Positions 27,019 through 35,499 of a DNA stretch of 64,000 nucleotides are shown piece by piece (within the stretch, counting starts at the first letter, position 1; every line of letters begins with the position of its first letter). The stretch is from Halomonas sp. H10-9-1. GTDB taxonomy: Bacteria > Pseudomonadota > Gammaproteobacteria > Pseudomonadales > Halomonadaceae. The position numbers and the translations under genes were made by a program. The notes under the pieces were generated by a model that was not told where the DNA came from, made no database searches, and was given only the letters and a program-made list of their open reading frames with translations. The stretch lies in contig NZ_JAMSHO010000001.1 in the NCBI RefSeq assembly GCF_040147005.1, positions 2,976,001 to 3,040,000 on the forward strand. Direction: 5' to 3'.

Positions 27019-28308
27019 CTAGAGCAGGAACAGGGTCGTCAGCACCGGGAAGGCGATCAGCAGCGCCAGGCGCAGGAAGTCCGAGACGATAAAGGGCGCC
27101 ACGCCCTTGAAGATCTCGCCCAGCCCCACATGGGGCGCCATCGCCTTGATCACGAAGACGTTCATCCCCACCGGCGGGGTGATCAGGCCCAACTCCACGG
27201 TCAGCACAGTGATGATGCCGAACCACACCGGGTCGATGCCCAGCGCTTGGATGATCGGGAACACCACCGGCACCGTGATCACCAGCATGGCGATGGCATC
27301 CATGAACATCCCGAGCACGAAATAGAGCAGCAGGATGCACAACACCACGACCATGGGCGAGAGCTCCATGCCGTAGAGGACGTCGGTGATGGAGAAGGAG
27401 ATCCGCGACACCGAGATGAAGTAGCCCAGGGTCTCGGCCCCCACCAGCATGAAGAACACCACGCTGGAGAGCGCCAGGGTCTCCTGCACGCTGCGCCACA
27501 GCTCGGCGCCGCGCATGCCCTTGGCCAGGGCATAGAGCAGGGTGGCGAAGGCGCCGACGCTGGCCCCCTCGGTGGGGGTGAACACACCGAAGTAGATCCC
27601 CAGGATCATCACCAGGAAGACCGCGAAGAAGGGCATCAGCCCCGTGAGCGAGGAGAGCTTCTCCTTCCAGGCCGTGGGCTCGCCGGCCACCGCCAGCGAG
27701 GGCTTCAGGCGCATCACCACACTGACCGTCAGCGCATACATCACCAGCCCCAGCAGCCCAGGCACCAGTCCGGCCATGAACATGTCACCCACCGACTGCT
27801 CGGTGAGGATGGCGTAGATCAGCAGCGCGATGGAGGGCGGGATCATGATCCCCAGGGTGCCGCCGGCAGCCAGCGTGCCGGTAGCCAAGCCGCGGTGATA
27901 CCCATAGCGCTCCATCTCCGGCAGCGCGACCCGGGTCATGGTGCTGGCGGTGGCCAGCGACGAGCCGGAGATCGCCGAGAAGATACCGCAGGAGCCTACC
28001 GCGGCGATCGCCAGCCCGCCCTTCCAGCCACCGCAGATCACCCGGGTGGAGTGGAACAGCTTGCCGGCCATGCCGGAGTGCGCCGCCAGCACGCCCATCA
28101 GGATGAACATCGGCACGGCGCTGAAGCTGTAGTTGGAGAGCACCTCCACCGGCACGGTCTTGAGCTGGGCGATGGCCGCCCCCCAGCTGATCACCTGGGC
28201 AAAGCCCACCACCCCGACGACCAGCATGGCCAGCGCCACCGGCACCCGCAGCACCATCAGCAGCAGCAGCGAACCCAGGCCGATGGCGCCGATCATCTCA
28301 CTCCCCAT
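27019..28308 (-). CDS. TRAP transporter large permease, DctM type (system 1)
   Basis: A 429-residue permease with about twelve membrane segments, including GTLGIMIPPSIALLIYAI and VELGLITPPVGMNVFVI, both DctM signatures. The ATG of MGSEMIGAIG with a GGGGAG site is chosen; it overlaps the dctQ1 stop region by 11 bases. With the small permease and binding protein it forms a sodium- or proton-driven carboxylate importer. The neighbouring pobA points to 4-hydroxybenzoate or a related acid as cargo, which is inference. Confidence 0.9.
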   Translation of the reverse strand: MGSEMIGAIGLGSLLLLMVLRVPVALAMLVVGVVGFAQVISWGAAIAQLKTVPVEVLSNYSFSAVPMFILMGVLAAHSGMAGKLFHSTRVICGGWKGGLAIAAVGSCGIFSAISGSSLATASTMTRVALPEMERYGYHRGLATGTLAAGGTLGIMIPPSIALLIYAILTEQSVGDMFMAGLVPGLLGLVMYALTVSVVMRLKPSLAVAGEPTAWKEKLSSLTGLMPFFAVFLVMILGIYFGVFTPTEGASVGAFATLLYALAKGMRGAELWRSVQETLALSSVVFFMLVGAETLGYFISVSRISFSITDVLYGMELSPMVVVLCILLLYFVLGMFMDAIAMLVITVPVVFPIIQALGIDPVWFGIITVLTVELGLITPPVGMNVFVIKAMAPHVGLGEIFKGVAPFIVSDFLRLALLIAFPVLTTLFLL

Positions 28309-28825
28309 GAGCGGTCTCCCCTTCGGCAGCGAACACGGCACTCAGCAGTGCGTGGATCAGGCTACGCAGGCCCAGCAGCAGGCTGAGTGCCGCCGCCACG
28401 GTATAGATGGGTCCCATGGGCATGCGCAGGTCCTGGGTCACCTCGCCGTGCCGCGCGGCCGCGGTGGCCGAGTCGAGCAAGCCCAGGAAGAGCACCAGCC
28501 CCAGGGCCGCAAAGCCCAGCAGGTAGACACCGTGCAGGCGGTTCTTGAGGTTGGGTGAGAGCCCATGGGAGAAGGCCTCCACCACCACCTGGCTCTTCTC
28601 CACGTTGGCCGCCATGGCGGCCAGCAGCGAGCAGAGCATCAGGTAGCTGACCAGCTCGACACTGCCGGAGACGCGCAGGGCGATCGCCCCCTCGGTGAGC
28701 CGATAGAGATAGCGGGTAACGACATCGGCGATGGTCACGCCCAACAGCGCCACCAGGGCGAGGCCGGCGACGAGACGACAGGCAAGGGCCAGCCAATGGC
28801 TGGCCCTCTCCAGGGTGGATTGCAT
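28298..28825 (-). CDS. TRAP transporter small permease, DctQ type (system 1)
   Basis: A 175-residue protein with four membrane segments. It has TIADVVTRYLYRLTEGAI (about residues 29-46) and AALGLVLFLGLLDSATAA, fitting the DctQ family. It lies six bases after dctP1 and overlaps dctM1. The start ATG follows a GGCGG sequence. It would bridge the binding protein and the large permease. Confidence 0.87.
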   Translation of the reverse strand: MQSTLERASHWLALACRLVAGLALVALLGVTIADVVTRYLYRLTEGAIALRVSGSVELVSYLMLCSLLAAMAANVEKSQVVVEAFSHGLSPNLKNRLHGVYLLGFAALGLVLFLGLLDSATAAARHGEVTQDLRMPMGPIYTVAAALSLLLGLRSLIHALLSAVFAAEGETAHGE

Positions 28826-28831
28826 ACCGCC

Positions 28832-29863
28832 TTACCCCTGTCCGTTGGCGCAGGATGCGCTGGCCGCCAGGGCCGCCTCGTAGACCTCACGCCCCGGCAG
28901 GCCACGCTCCTCGAGCTCGGCCAGGTAGCTGTCGATGCCTTCCTGCAACGGCTGCTGCCAATCCGCATTCTGCAGCGGATCGGGGATCTCGCGGATGGTG
29001 TGGCCGGCATCGCGAGCCTCCTGCTTGCCCTCCACGTCCAGACGATCGAACACCTCACCGGCATTCCCGGCCCACCGCATCCCGGAGTTGGCATCGATCA
29101 CCGCCTGCTGCTCGGGGCTCAGGCTGTCATAGGTGCGCTGGTTCATGGTGGCCACGAAGATCAGCGTGTAGAACGGTACCTCGGTGTGGTAGCTGACCAG
29201 CTCGTTGATGCGGAAGCCCTTCAGTCCCTCCCACGGGAAGCTCAGGCCATCGATCACGCCGCGCTGCATGGAGGTGTAGATGTCCGGCGCCGGCATGCCC
29301 ACGGGGCTGGCGCCCATGTTCTCGAGCATCTCGCCGGCTACCGCCGTAGGCCGGCGGATACGCAGCCCCTCGAGATCGGAAGGCACCTGCACATCGGTAT
29401 CGATGGTGTGGATGCCGCCCGGGCCGGTAGTGAAGAAGAACAGCGGCCGGGTGTCCTCGTACTCGCTCTCCAGGTGGCCCTCGTCATACAGGGTCTGCAG
29501 CACGCAGGCACCCTGGGTCGCGGTGGTCGCCACCCCGGGCAGTTCAACGACCTGCGAGAGCGGGAAGCGCCCCGCGGTATAGCCCTGGGCGGTGGCGCCG
29601 ATATCGGCGATGCCGTTGGCCGCCGCCTCGTAGATGGAGTCCGGCTTGGCCAGGGTGCCGGAGGGGAACATCTCCACCTTGAGCTCGCCACCGGACTCCT
29701 CCTCGAGGGTGGCCGCCCACTGCTCGAAGATGTCCTGGTTGACCCCAGAGGCGCCGGGCCAGAAGTGCGCCATGCGCAGGGTGGTGGAGGCCTGGGCGGC
29801 GGAAGCGGCGGTCAGGCCGGCGATGGACGCGGCCAGCAGGCAGCGGGTCAGGACGCGTTTCAT
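28832..29863 (-). CDS. TRAP transporter substrate-binding protein, DctP type (system 1)
   Basis: A 343-residue periplasmic protein with a signal peptide (MKRVLTRCLLAASIAGLTAASAAQA, cut near residue 25). The family arginine is in GLRIRRPTAV (about residue 160), and the C-terminal long helix is present. A CGGAG site six bases before the ATG supports this start over one nine codons upstream. First gene of the dctP-dctQ-dctM set. Upstream lies a GTTCG-type operator shared with pca promoters. Confidence 0.9.
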   Translation of the reverse strand: MKRVLTRCLLAASIAGLTAASAAQASTTLRMAHFWPGASGVNQDIFEQWAATLEEESGGELKVEMFPSGTLAKPDSIYEAAANGIADIGATAQGYTAGRFPLSQVVELPGVATTATQGACVLQTLYDEGHLESEYEDTRPLFFFTTGPGGIHTIDTDVQVPSDLEGLRIRRPTAVAGEMLENMGASPVGMPAPDIYTSMQRGVIDGLSFPWEGLKGFRINELVSYHTEVPFYTLIFVATMNQRTYDSLSPEQQAVIDANSGMRWAGNAGEVFDRLDVEGKQEARDAGHTIREIPDPLQNADWQQPLQEGIDSYLAELEERGLPGREVYEAALAASASCANGQG

Positions 29864-29892
29864 GGGAGTCCTCCGGGGCATTGTCGTCATGG

Positions 29893-29920
29893 CTTGGTTG
29901 TCATGAACTTGGTTGTCATG
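29893..29920. repeat. 15-bp period direct repeat upstream of TRAP system 1
   Basis: CTTGGTTGTCATG occurs at 29893-29905 and 29908-29920. A shorter related stretch (TTGTCGTCATGG) lies just before it. The repeats fall between the dctP1 start and the GTTCG-type operator. They may be part of the leader or a replication-slippage product. Confidence 0.6.
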
Positions 29921-29932
29921 GACTTATCGAAA

Positions 29933-29956
29933 GTTCGCATTCCGAATACACGTTCG
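29933..29956. promoter_or_regulatory. GTTCG-type (PcaR/PcaU-like) operator upstream of TRAP system 1
   Basis: GTTCG-CATTC-CGAAT (29933-29947) is followed after four bases by another GTTCG (29952-29956), 19 bases from the first. The layout is the same as at 47590-47613 upstream of the p-cresol genes. The half-sites resemble the PcaR box of Pseudomonas (GTTCGATAATCGCAC). It lies 70-93 bases before the dctP1 start. Confidence 0.6.
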
Positions 29957-30279
29957 GGATATAGGCAAGCTACCCGACTCGCACGGTCCTGGAAAATGGA
30001 CCTTGGTCTAGGATAGGGCGCCTGCGCGCGACTCAGCCATGCCCGGGTGATCGGAAACGCCTCAACCAGGATAAATCATCAGAAAACTTGGACGATTCGA
30101 ACATTCTCTCTGGCTCGTCACGCGCCCAGCCACCGCGATTGCCGTTGCCGTAGCGGCCACTGCGCTCTCACTCCGGGGTGAAGGGCAGGCGCGACCAAAG
30201 CAGGTATGGCCAGGCGCCGGCCACCTATTTAGTCTCCTAAACATAATCACACAACAACTTTCCCTTTCCGGAGTCATCC
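29957..30279. other. Divergent intergenic region
   Basis: This is the rest of the spacer between TRAP system 1 and the MFS permease. It is AT-rich close to 30230-30265, probably the permease promoter, and ends in a CCGGAG ribosome site. I see no gene with coding character. Confidence 0.4.
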
Positions 30280-31512
30280 ATGACGCGCCTCGCTGTGCCG
30301 CCCAGCCTGATCGTCGTGCTAGCGGGCATCACTGCTGCCCTGCACGTGGGCAAGCTGCCCCCGGCCCTGACGCTCCTCAAGGAGGCCCTCGAGATCAGCC
30401 TGCTCCAGGCCGGTTTCCTGGTCTCGATGGTTCAGTTCGCCGGCATGTCCCTGGGCCTGCTCATCGGCCTGTCGACGGACACCCTGGGCCTGAGGCGCAG
30501 TATCACCCTCGGCCTGGGCCTGCTGGCCGGGGCCAGCCTGCTGGGGGGGCTCGCCGCGACACCGACCTTCCTGCTCATGTGTCGCGCATTGGAAGGACTG
30601 GGGTTCCTGCTGGTGGTGCTCTCGGCCCCTGCCCTGCTTCGCCAGCTGGTACCGCTCGACCACCTTCACCGCGCCATGGCCCTATGGAGCTGCTTCATGG
30701 GGCTCGGGGTCGGCACCGCCCTGCTGGTCGGCCCCTTCGTGATCGCCTGGTTGGGCTGGCAGGGATGGTGGTGGACGCTGGCCGGCTGGACACTGCTGGT
30801 GCTGATGGCACTGCGCTGCCTCGTGCCGGCAGACCGGCACCGCCTCGGCGCCCAAGTTTCGTCCGGCGCCGACGACGAGGGCTGGCGCCGACGCCTGGCA
30901 CTGACGCTGGGCGCACCGGGCCCCTGGCTGGTCGCCCTCTGCTTCGCCATGTACTCCAGCCAGTGGCTGGCGGTGATCGGCTTCCTGCCCACCATCTATC
31001 AGCAGGCCGGCATCGGCGAGGGGCTGGCCGGCTCGCTGACCGCCCTGGTGGCTGCCGCCAACATCATCGGCAACCTGGGCTCCGGCCAGCTGATGCAGCG
31101 TGGCATGGCCCCCACTTCGCTACTCCGGCTCGGCTTCGTGTTCGCGGCCCTGGGCACCTACCTGGCGTTCGGCGAGGCGACCGCCGAAGCGCCGGGGCTG
31201 CGTGTCGCCGCCGTGCTGATGTTCTCCGCCATCAGTGGCGTCATTCCTGGTGCCCTGTTCACCCTGGCGGTCCGCCTGGCACCCAGCGAACACACTGTCT
31301 CCACCACCATCGGCTGGATGCAGCAGTGGTCGGCCTTCGGCCAGTTCGCCGGCCCGCCCCTGGTGGCGTGGCTCGCTTCCCAGGTCGGCGGCTGGCAATT
31401 GACCTGGACCCTGACCGGCGCGGCCTCGCTGGCCGGCATCCTGCTGGCCTTCCTGCTCTCCCGGACCCTGTCTACTCCGCCGCTGGCGACGACCGGCGCA
31501 GCCGTGCGCTAG
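30280..31512 (+). CDS. MFS transporter, substrate unknown
   Basis: A 410-residue permease with about twelve membrane segments. The early segments read LPPALTLLKEALEISLLQAGFLVSMVQFAGM, followed by the loop-2/3 motif GLSTDTLGLRRSITLG. It resembles the CynX/NimT-like drug and anion MFS group. It is alone on the plus strand, divergent from TRAP system 1 and convergent with mobA. Transport of an aromatic acid is plausible from its location but is not shown by the sequence. Confidence 0.8.
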   Translation: MTRLAVPPSLIVVLAGITAALHVGKLPPALTLLKEALEISLLQAGFLVSMVQFAGMSLGLLIGLSTDTLGLRRSITLGLGLLAGASLLGGLAATPTFLLMCRALEGLGFLLVVLSAPALLRQLVPLDHLHRAMALWSCFMGLGVGTALLVGPFVIAWLGWQGWWWTLAGWTLLVLMALRCLVPADRHRLGAQVSSGADDEGWRRRLALTLGAPGPWLVALCFAMYSSQWLAVIGFLPTIYQQAGIGEGLAGSLTALVAAANIIGNLGSGQLMQRGMAPTSLLRLGFVFAALGTYLAFGEATAEAPGLRVAAVLMFSAISGVIPGALFTLAVRLAPSEHTVSTTIGWMQQWSAFGQFAGPPLVAWLASQVGGWQLTWTLTGAASLAGILLAFLLSRTLSTPPLATTGAAVR

Positions 31513-31574
31513 GAGCCAATGCCCAACCCACCAACTGCCGCTCATGGAGGCTGGTCGCGCCCAGCACAGAAAGA

Positions 31575-31610
31575 GGCACCTCGAAGCAAGCGATCAACTT
31601 CGAGGTGGCC
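31575..31610. terminator. Bidirectional terminator between the MFS gene and mobA
   Basis: CACCTCGAAG (31577-31586) pairs perfectly with CTTCGAGGTG (31598-31607), and outer GG/CC pairs extend the stem past one bulge. T-containing tracts follow on both strands. It lies between convergent stop codons. Confidence 0.75.
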
Positions 31611-31749
31611 TTGTTCCATTCAGGTCAAAGAGGGCCGTATTCGGCCTTGATGATACTGCAGTGCTACCGACGCTCAACGCTACTGATCAAGCTATGTCGG
31701 CACATTTAAGCAAGATTCACCTTGGCCCGGATTGCGGGGATAACACCAC

Positions 31750-33639
31750 TTAGTCTGGCTCAACCATGAAGCGGGAGAAGAACTCGTCGAGTTCGTCGAA
31801 CCCGTCCAGCGGGAGCACCAGGGAGACATACTGGTCGGGGCGCACCACCACCAGGGCGCCGGCGCCGCGGTCGATGCCGCGCAGGTCGAAGATGTCCTGG
31901 TCAGTGCCCAGGACCGGCGCGTGTGCCTTCTGGTAGTCCTGCAGGCCGAGGGCCCCCTTGTGAGGCTTGAGCAGCGCGTGCATGTCGGCCCAGTCCACCT
32001 CGAGGTGGGTCTGCTGGATGATGCCGTGGACGTCGAAGATCGCATCCGGGTCGGCCCCTTGCGGGGTGAAGCGGCGGATCGGCGAGGCGTCGCTGGCCAG
32101 GTAGTCCATCAGGGCGTTGAAGCGTGAGCCGGGGCTTCGCGGGTCGACCATGTCGGCGAAGGCGTAGAGCCGCCAGCGGCCGTCGGCGCGATGCACGTGG
32201 CCCAGGTGGACCTGCTTGGCATCACCGAGCCGGATCACCTCGGCCGAATGGAAGCGACGCCCGGGCGGGAAGCCGGTGGCCAGATGCAGGTGGCTGCCGT
32301 CGCCGGTGAGCAGGTCCGGTGCATAGTGGGTAGCGAACCCCGCGGTGAACTCGCTGTTGGTGACGAACTGGCGCTGCACCTCGGCCAGCCCCTTCATGGC
32401 GGCCTGGGGGTCGTCGGAGTCCTGGGCGGCACCGATCGCCCGCGACCAGCGGGTGTCCATCTCGATCAGGTTCTCGGCGATGACGTGGCGCTCGGCGTTG
32501 TAGGTGTGCAGCAGGCTCGCCGGGCTGCGCCCCTCGAGCACCGAGATCAGCTTCCAGCCTAGGTTGAAGGTGTCCTGCATCGACACGTTCATGCCCTGAC
32601 CGGCCTTGGCGGTGTGGGTGTGGCAGGCATCGCCGGCGATGAAGACCCGCGGGGTGCGACTCTGCACCTGGTCGTCATCGACGTCGTCGAACTTGTCGGT
32701 GACCCGGTGGCCGACGCGGTAGACGGAGAACCAGGCGGTCTCCTTCACCTCGAAGGTGTAGGGCGCCAGCACCGCCTGGGCCTTGGCCAGCACCTCCTCC
32801 TTGGTCAGCCAAGCATCGGGGGCGATGCTGCCCATGTCGACATAGAGGCGGACCATGTAGCCGCCCTCGCGGGGGATCAGCAGGATGTTGCCCGCCTCGG
32901 CGGACTGGATGGTGCACTTGAAGCGGATGTCCGGGAAGTCGGTCACCGCCAGCACGTCCATCACGCCCCACGCCTTGTCCTCGCCGTGGCCCTGGGGCAC
33001 GCGGCCGATCGACTCGCGCACCACGCTGTGAGCGCCGTCGCAGCCGACCACGTACTTCGCGCGCACTGTCTTCTCGCCCTCTGCGGTCCTGAACCGCACC
33101 GTGACCCGCTCGTCGGGCGCCTCGGGAACCTTCACCGCGAGGGTCTCGTGGCCGTAGTCGACCCCCAGTCGGCTGGGGGAGTTGTGCATGTACTCGAGCA
33201 GGAAATCGAGCAGCCGTGCCTGGTTGACGATCACGTGGGGGAACTCGGAGAGGCCGTCGCGCACGTCCTGGACCCGGCCGAGGCGGGCGATGCGCGACTT
33301 GTCCTCGGGGGCCGGTCCCCAGAAGTGGGTCTCGTTGATCCAGTAGGCCTCGGTGGTCAGCTTCTCGGCGAGGCCAAAGGCCTCGAACATCTCCACCGTG
33401 CGGCAGGCGATGCCGTCGGCGCGCCCCACTTCCAGCGGCCCGTCGGCCTTCTCCACCACACGGGTGACAATATCCGGAAAGGTCGACAGCTGGGCCGCCA
33501 GCAGCAGGCCGGCGGGACCGGTGCCGACGATCAGCACGTCCACCTCCTCCGGCAGTGGGCCTTGCACTTCGCTACGACCTTTGGCCACGGGCTGGATACG
33601 CGGGTCGCCACTGCGATAACCATTGAGGAAGTACTGCAT
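31750..33639 (-). CDS. mobA: 3-hydroxybenzoate 4-monooxygenase
   Basis: A 629-residue FAD monooxygenase of the phenol hydroxylase type. It has GTGPAGLLLAAQLS (about residues 36-49), CDGAHSVVRESIG, GDACHTHTAKAGQGMNVSMQD near residue 310, and a C-terminal thioredoxin-like domain (from about 450). Length and motifs fit MobA, which makes protocatechuate from 3-hydroxybenzoate. The ATG of MQYFLNGYRSGDPR has GGAG upstream; a 77-codon in-frame extension runs through the palindromic promoter region and is rejected. Divergent TRAP genes and a MarR gene complete the set. Confidence 0.9.
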   Translation of the reverse strand: MQYFLNGYRSGDPRIQPVAKGRSEVQGPLPEEVDVLIVGTGPAGLLLAAQLSTFPDIVTRVVEKADGPLEVGRADGIACRTVEMFEAFGLAEKLTTEAYWINETHFWGPAPEDKSRIARLGRVQDVRDGLSEFPHVIVNQARLLDFLLEYMHNSPSRLGVDYGHETLAVKVPEAPDERVTVRFRTAEGEKTVRAKYVVGCDGAHSVVRESIGRVPQGHGEDKAWGVMDVLAVTDFPDIRFKCTIQSAEAGNILLIPREGGYMVRLYVDMGSIAPDAWLTKEEVLAKAQAVLAPYTFEVKETAWFSVYRVGHRVTDKFDDVDDDQVQSRTPRVFIAGDACHTHTAKAGQGMNVSMQDTFNLGWKLISVLEGRSPASLLHTYNAERHVIAENLIEMDTRWSRAIGAAQDSDDPQAAMKGLAEVQRQFVTNSEFTAGFATHYAPDLLTGDGSHLHLATGFPPGRRFHSAEVIRLGDAKQVHLGHVHRADGRWRLYAFADMVDPRSPGSRFNALMDYLASDASPIRRFTPQGADPDAIFDVHGIIQQTHLEVDWADMHALLKPHKGALGLQDYQKAHAPVLGTDQDIFDLRGIDRGAGALVVVRPDQYVSLVLPLDGFDELDEFFSRFMVEPD

Positions 33640-33717
33640 CTGTTCGCTCCATCCCGCTTGTCGCGGGTCGTTGTTGGGGTCGTCGGGGGGCGGATGTGTC
33701 TGCTGCAGCAATTCGAC

Positions 33718-33740
33718 ACAATAGTGATTATCAGTATTGT
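33718..33740. promoter_or_regulatory. Palindrome near the mobA promoter
   Basis: ACAATAGTGA-TTA-TCAGTATTGT is a 10-3-10 inverted repeat with one mismatch, 79 bases before the mobA start. Its right half, extended to CAGTATTGTGATC (33732-33744), recurs as the exact inverted copy GATCACAATACTG at 33847-33859 on the TRAP side. Confidence 0.65.
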
Positions 33741-33830
33741 GATCGTCATCGTGACGAACAATACGACTTTCCGCTAAGAACTTGCCCGCAAGGTCCGGCC
33801 AGACCGTCGTGCTATCGACCTTCGGATGAT

Positions 33831-33859
33831 TGATCATCACTGTGATGATCACAATACTG
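33831..33859. promoter_or_regulatory. Perfect 21-bp palindrome near the TRAP 2 promoter
   Basis: TGATCATCAC-T-GTGATGATCA (33831-33851) is a perfect palindrome that overlaps the inverted copy GATCACAATACTG (33847-33859) of the mobA-side element. Such symmetric sites fit MarR-family dimers; the nearby MarR gene at 36868 is the natural candidate. Confidence 0.7.
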
Positions 33860-33922
33860 ACGCAGATCAAAGAATGACCACTTCCCTATCCACCGCCCCG
33901 ACCAACGACAAGCGAGCCGACA

Positions 33923-34930
33923 ATGACAACCACCGCACGCCACGCCATCCGCTACCCCCTGGCCCTGACACTGATCTCCGCCTCCCTGCTCGCCGCCAGC
34001 GCTCCTGCCCTGGCGAAGGAGCTCAGGCTCGGCATGATCACACCACCCCAACATATCTGGACCCAGACCGCGGAGAAGTTCGCCAAGAACGTTGCAGGGC
34101 AGAGCGATGGGGAGCTGACCGTCGCACTGTTTCCAGCCGGCCAGCTCGGCGACGAGTCCGCCATGTTCTCGCAGATGGAGTCCGGCCTGCTCGACATGGG
34201 CATCATGACGGCGGCCCTGACCAGCCAGCGCGAGCCCTCCATGGTCGGCTGGTTCACTCCCTTCCTGTTCGACAGTGTCGAGCAGGCCGCCCAGGCCACC
34301 GAAACCGAGGCCGCCCAGCTCATGCTGGACAACCTGGAAAGCAAGGGCCTGCACGCCTTCGGCTACACCTTCGCCGGCATGCGCCACATCCTGATGCGCG
34401 ACCAGCACGTCACGACCATCGAGGACGTCGCCGGCAAGAACATGCGCATTATCCCCTTCACCGCGATGAACACCTGGTGGCGCGCCATGGATGCCCGACC
34501 CACCCCCATCAGCCTGCCGGACGTCTACCAGGGCCTGCAAAACGGCATGCTCGACGGCGTCGACATCGACCTTGATGCCTTGGTCGGCTCCGGCTTCTAC
34601 GAAGTCGCCGAGCACCTGACCCTGACCAGCCATATGGCCTTCCCCGCCGTCTCGGTGATGAGCCAGGCGACGCGGGCCTCCCTCTCCGATGAGGAGCGCG
34701 AGATCATCGACAGCGCCATGCAGGAGGCCCTGGTCTGGGGTATCGAGGCGCAGATCGAGGCCGAGCAACGCAACCTCGCTACCCTCGAGGAGAGCATCGA
34801 CGTCTACACCCTCGAGGAGGCCGAGAGTGTCTTCGCCGAGGCCAACCAGGCCTTTGCCGAGCGCTTCGGCGATCACCCCCTGATCCAGGCCTTCCAGCAG
34901 CAGGCCGCCGATCGCCTCACGACCGAATAA
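33923..34930 (+). CDS. TRAP transporter substrate-binding protein, DctP type (system 2)
   Basis: A 335-residue protein with a signal peptide ending near residue 31 (SAPALAKE). The DctP features include LRLGMITPPQHIWTQTAEKF, GKNMRIIPFTAMNTWW (substrate-binding region) and a long helical C-terminus. It lies divergently to mobA across a palindrome-rich promoter, so 3-hydroxybenzoate is the likely cargo. Little similarity to the system 1 binding protein is apparent beyond the family fold. The ribosome site is weak. Confidence 0.88.
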   Translation: MTTTARHAIRYPLALTLISASLLAASAPALAKELRLGMITPPQHIWTQTAEKFAKNVAGQSDGELTVALFPAGQLGDESAMFSQMESGLLDMGIMTAALTSQREPSMVGWFTPFLFDSVEQAAQATETEAAQLMLDNLESKGLHAFGYTFAGMRHILMRDQHVTTIEDVAGKNMRIIPFTAMNTWWRAMDARPTPISLPDVYQGLQNGMLDGVDIDLDALVGSGFYEVAEHLTLTSHMAFPAVSVMSQATRASLSDEEREIIDSAMQEALVWGIEAQIEAEQRNLATLEESIDVYTLEEAESVFAEANQAFAERFGDHPLIQAFQQQAADRLTTE

Positions 34931-34977
34931 TGCCACCGGGGGGCCACGGCGCCCCGGCGTGCACCGAAGGAGTCCCC

Positions 34978-35496
34978 ATGCCGTCTCGATCCCTGACCTG
35001 GCTGAGCCGGGCGAGCCGTCGACTGAGCACGCTCGAGCAAGCACTGTGCAGCCTGCTGATCGTGGCCTTCGGCGCCCTGCTGATCGCCAACGTCTTCGCC
35101 CGCTACGTACTCAACAGCCCGCTCTACTTCGCCAATGAGCTGGCGGTCTACATCCTGATCTGGATGGCCTTCCTGGCCGTCTCCATCGCCATCCACCACG
35201 ACCAGCACGTGCGCCTGACCATGCTGGTGGGTCTGCTACCGGCCCCTACTCAGCGCGCCTGCTACTGGCTGACCGAGCTGCTCTGCATAGCGATGCTGGC
35301 AGTGATGCTGTGGTACGCCATCGGCTGGCTGCGCTCGCCGTCGGTGAACTACGACATCGCCATCACCCTCGACTGGCCCAAGTGGCACTTCTACCTGATC
35401 GTGCCGATCTTCTGCGCCACCTCCCTCTTCCACCTTATCGCGCGCCTGCCCGATCGTTCCCGCACGGTCTTCAGCCTGCCCAGCGACGAGGAGTGA
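34978..35496 (+). CDS. TRAP transporter small permease, DctQ type (system 2)
   Basis: A 172-residue four-helix membrane protein. It contains VFARYVLNSPLYFANELAVYILIWMAFLA, the DctQ signature with the conserved E in ANELAVY. The ATG of MPSRSLTWLS is chosen because GGAG lies just upstream; an earlier in-frame codon overlaps the dctP2 stop. It is followed three bases later by dctM2. Confidence 0.87.
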   Translation: MPSRSLTWLSRASRRLSTLEQALCSLLIVAFGALLIANVFARYVLNSPLYFANELAVYILIWMAFLAVSIAIHHDQHVRLTMLVGLLPAPTQRACYWLTELLCIAMLAVMLWYAIGWLRSPSVNYDIAITLDWPKWHFYLIVPIFCATSLFHLIARLPDRSRTVFSLPSDEE

Positions 35497-35499
35497 CCC

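Noticed and set aside
33640..33870. N-terminal extension of mobA by 77 codons
   Set aside because: The extension is made of promoter palindromes, lacks family similarity and has no ribosome site, while the internal ATG has GGAG.
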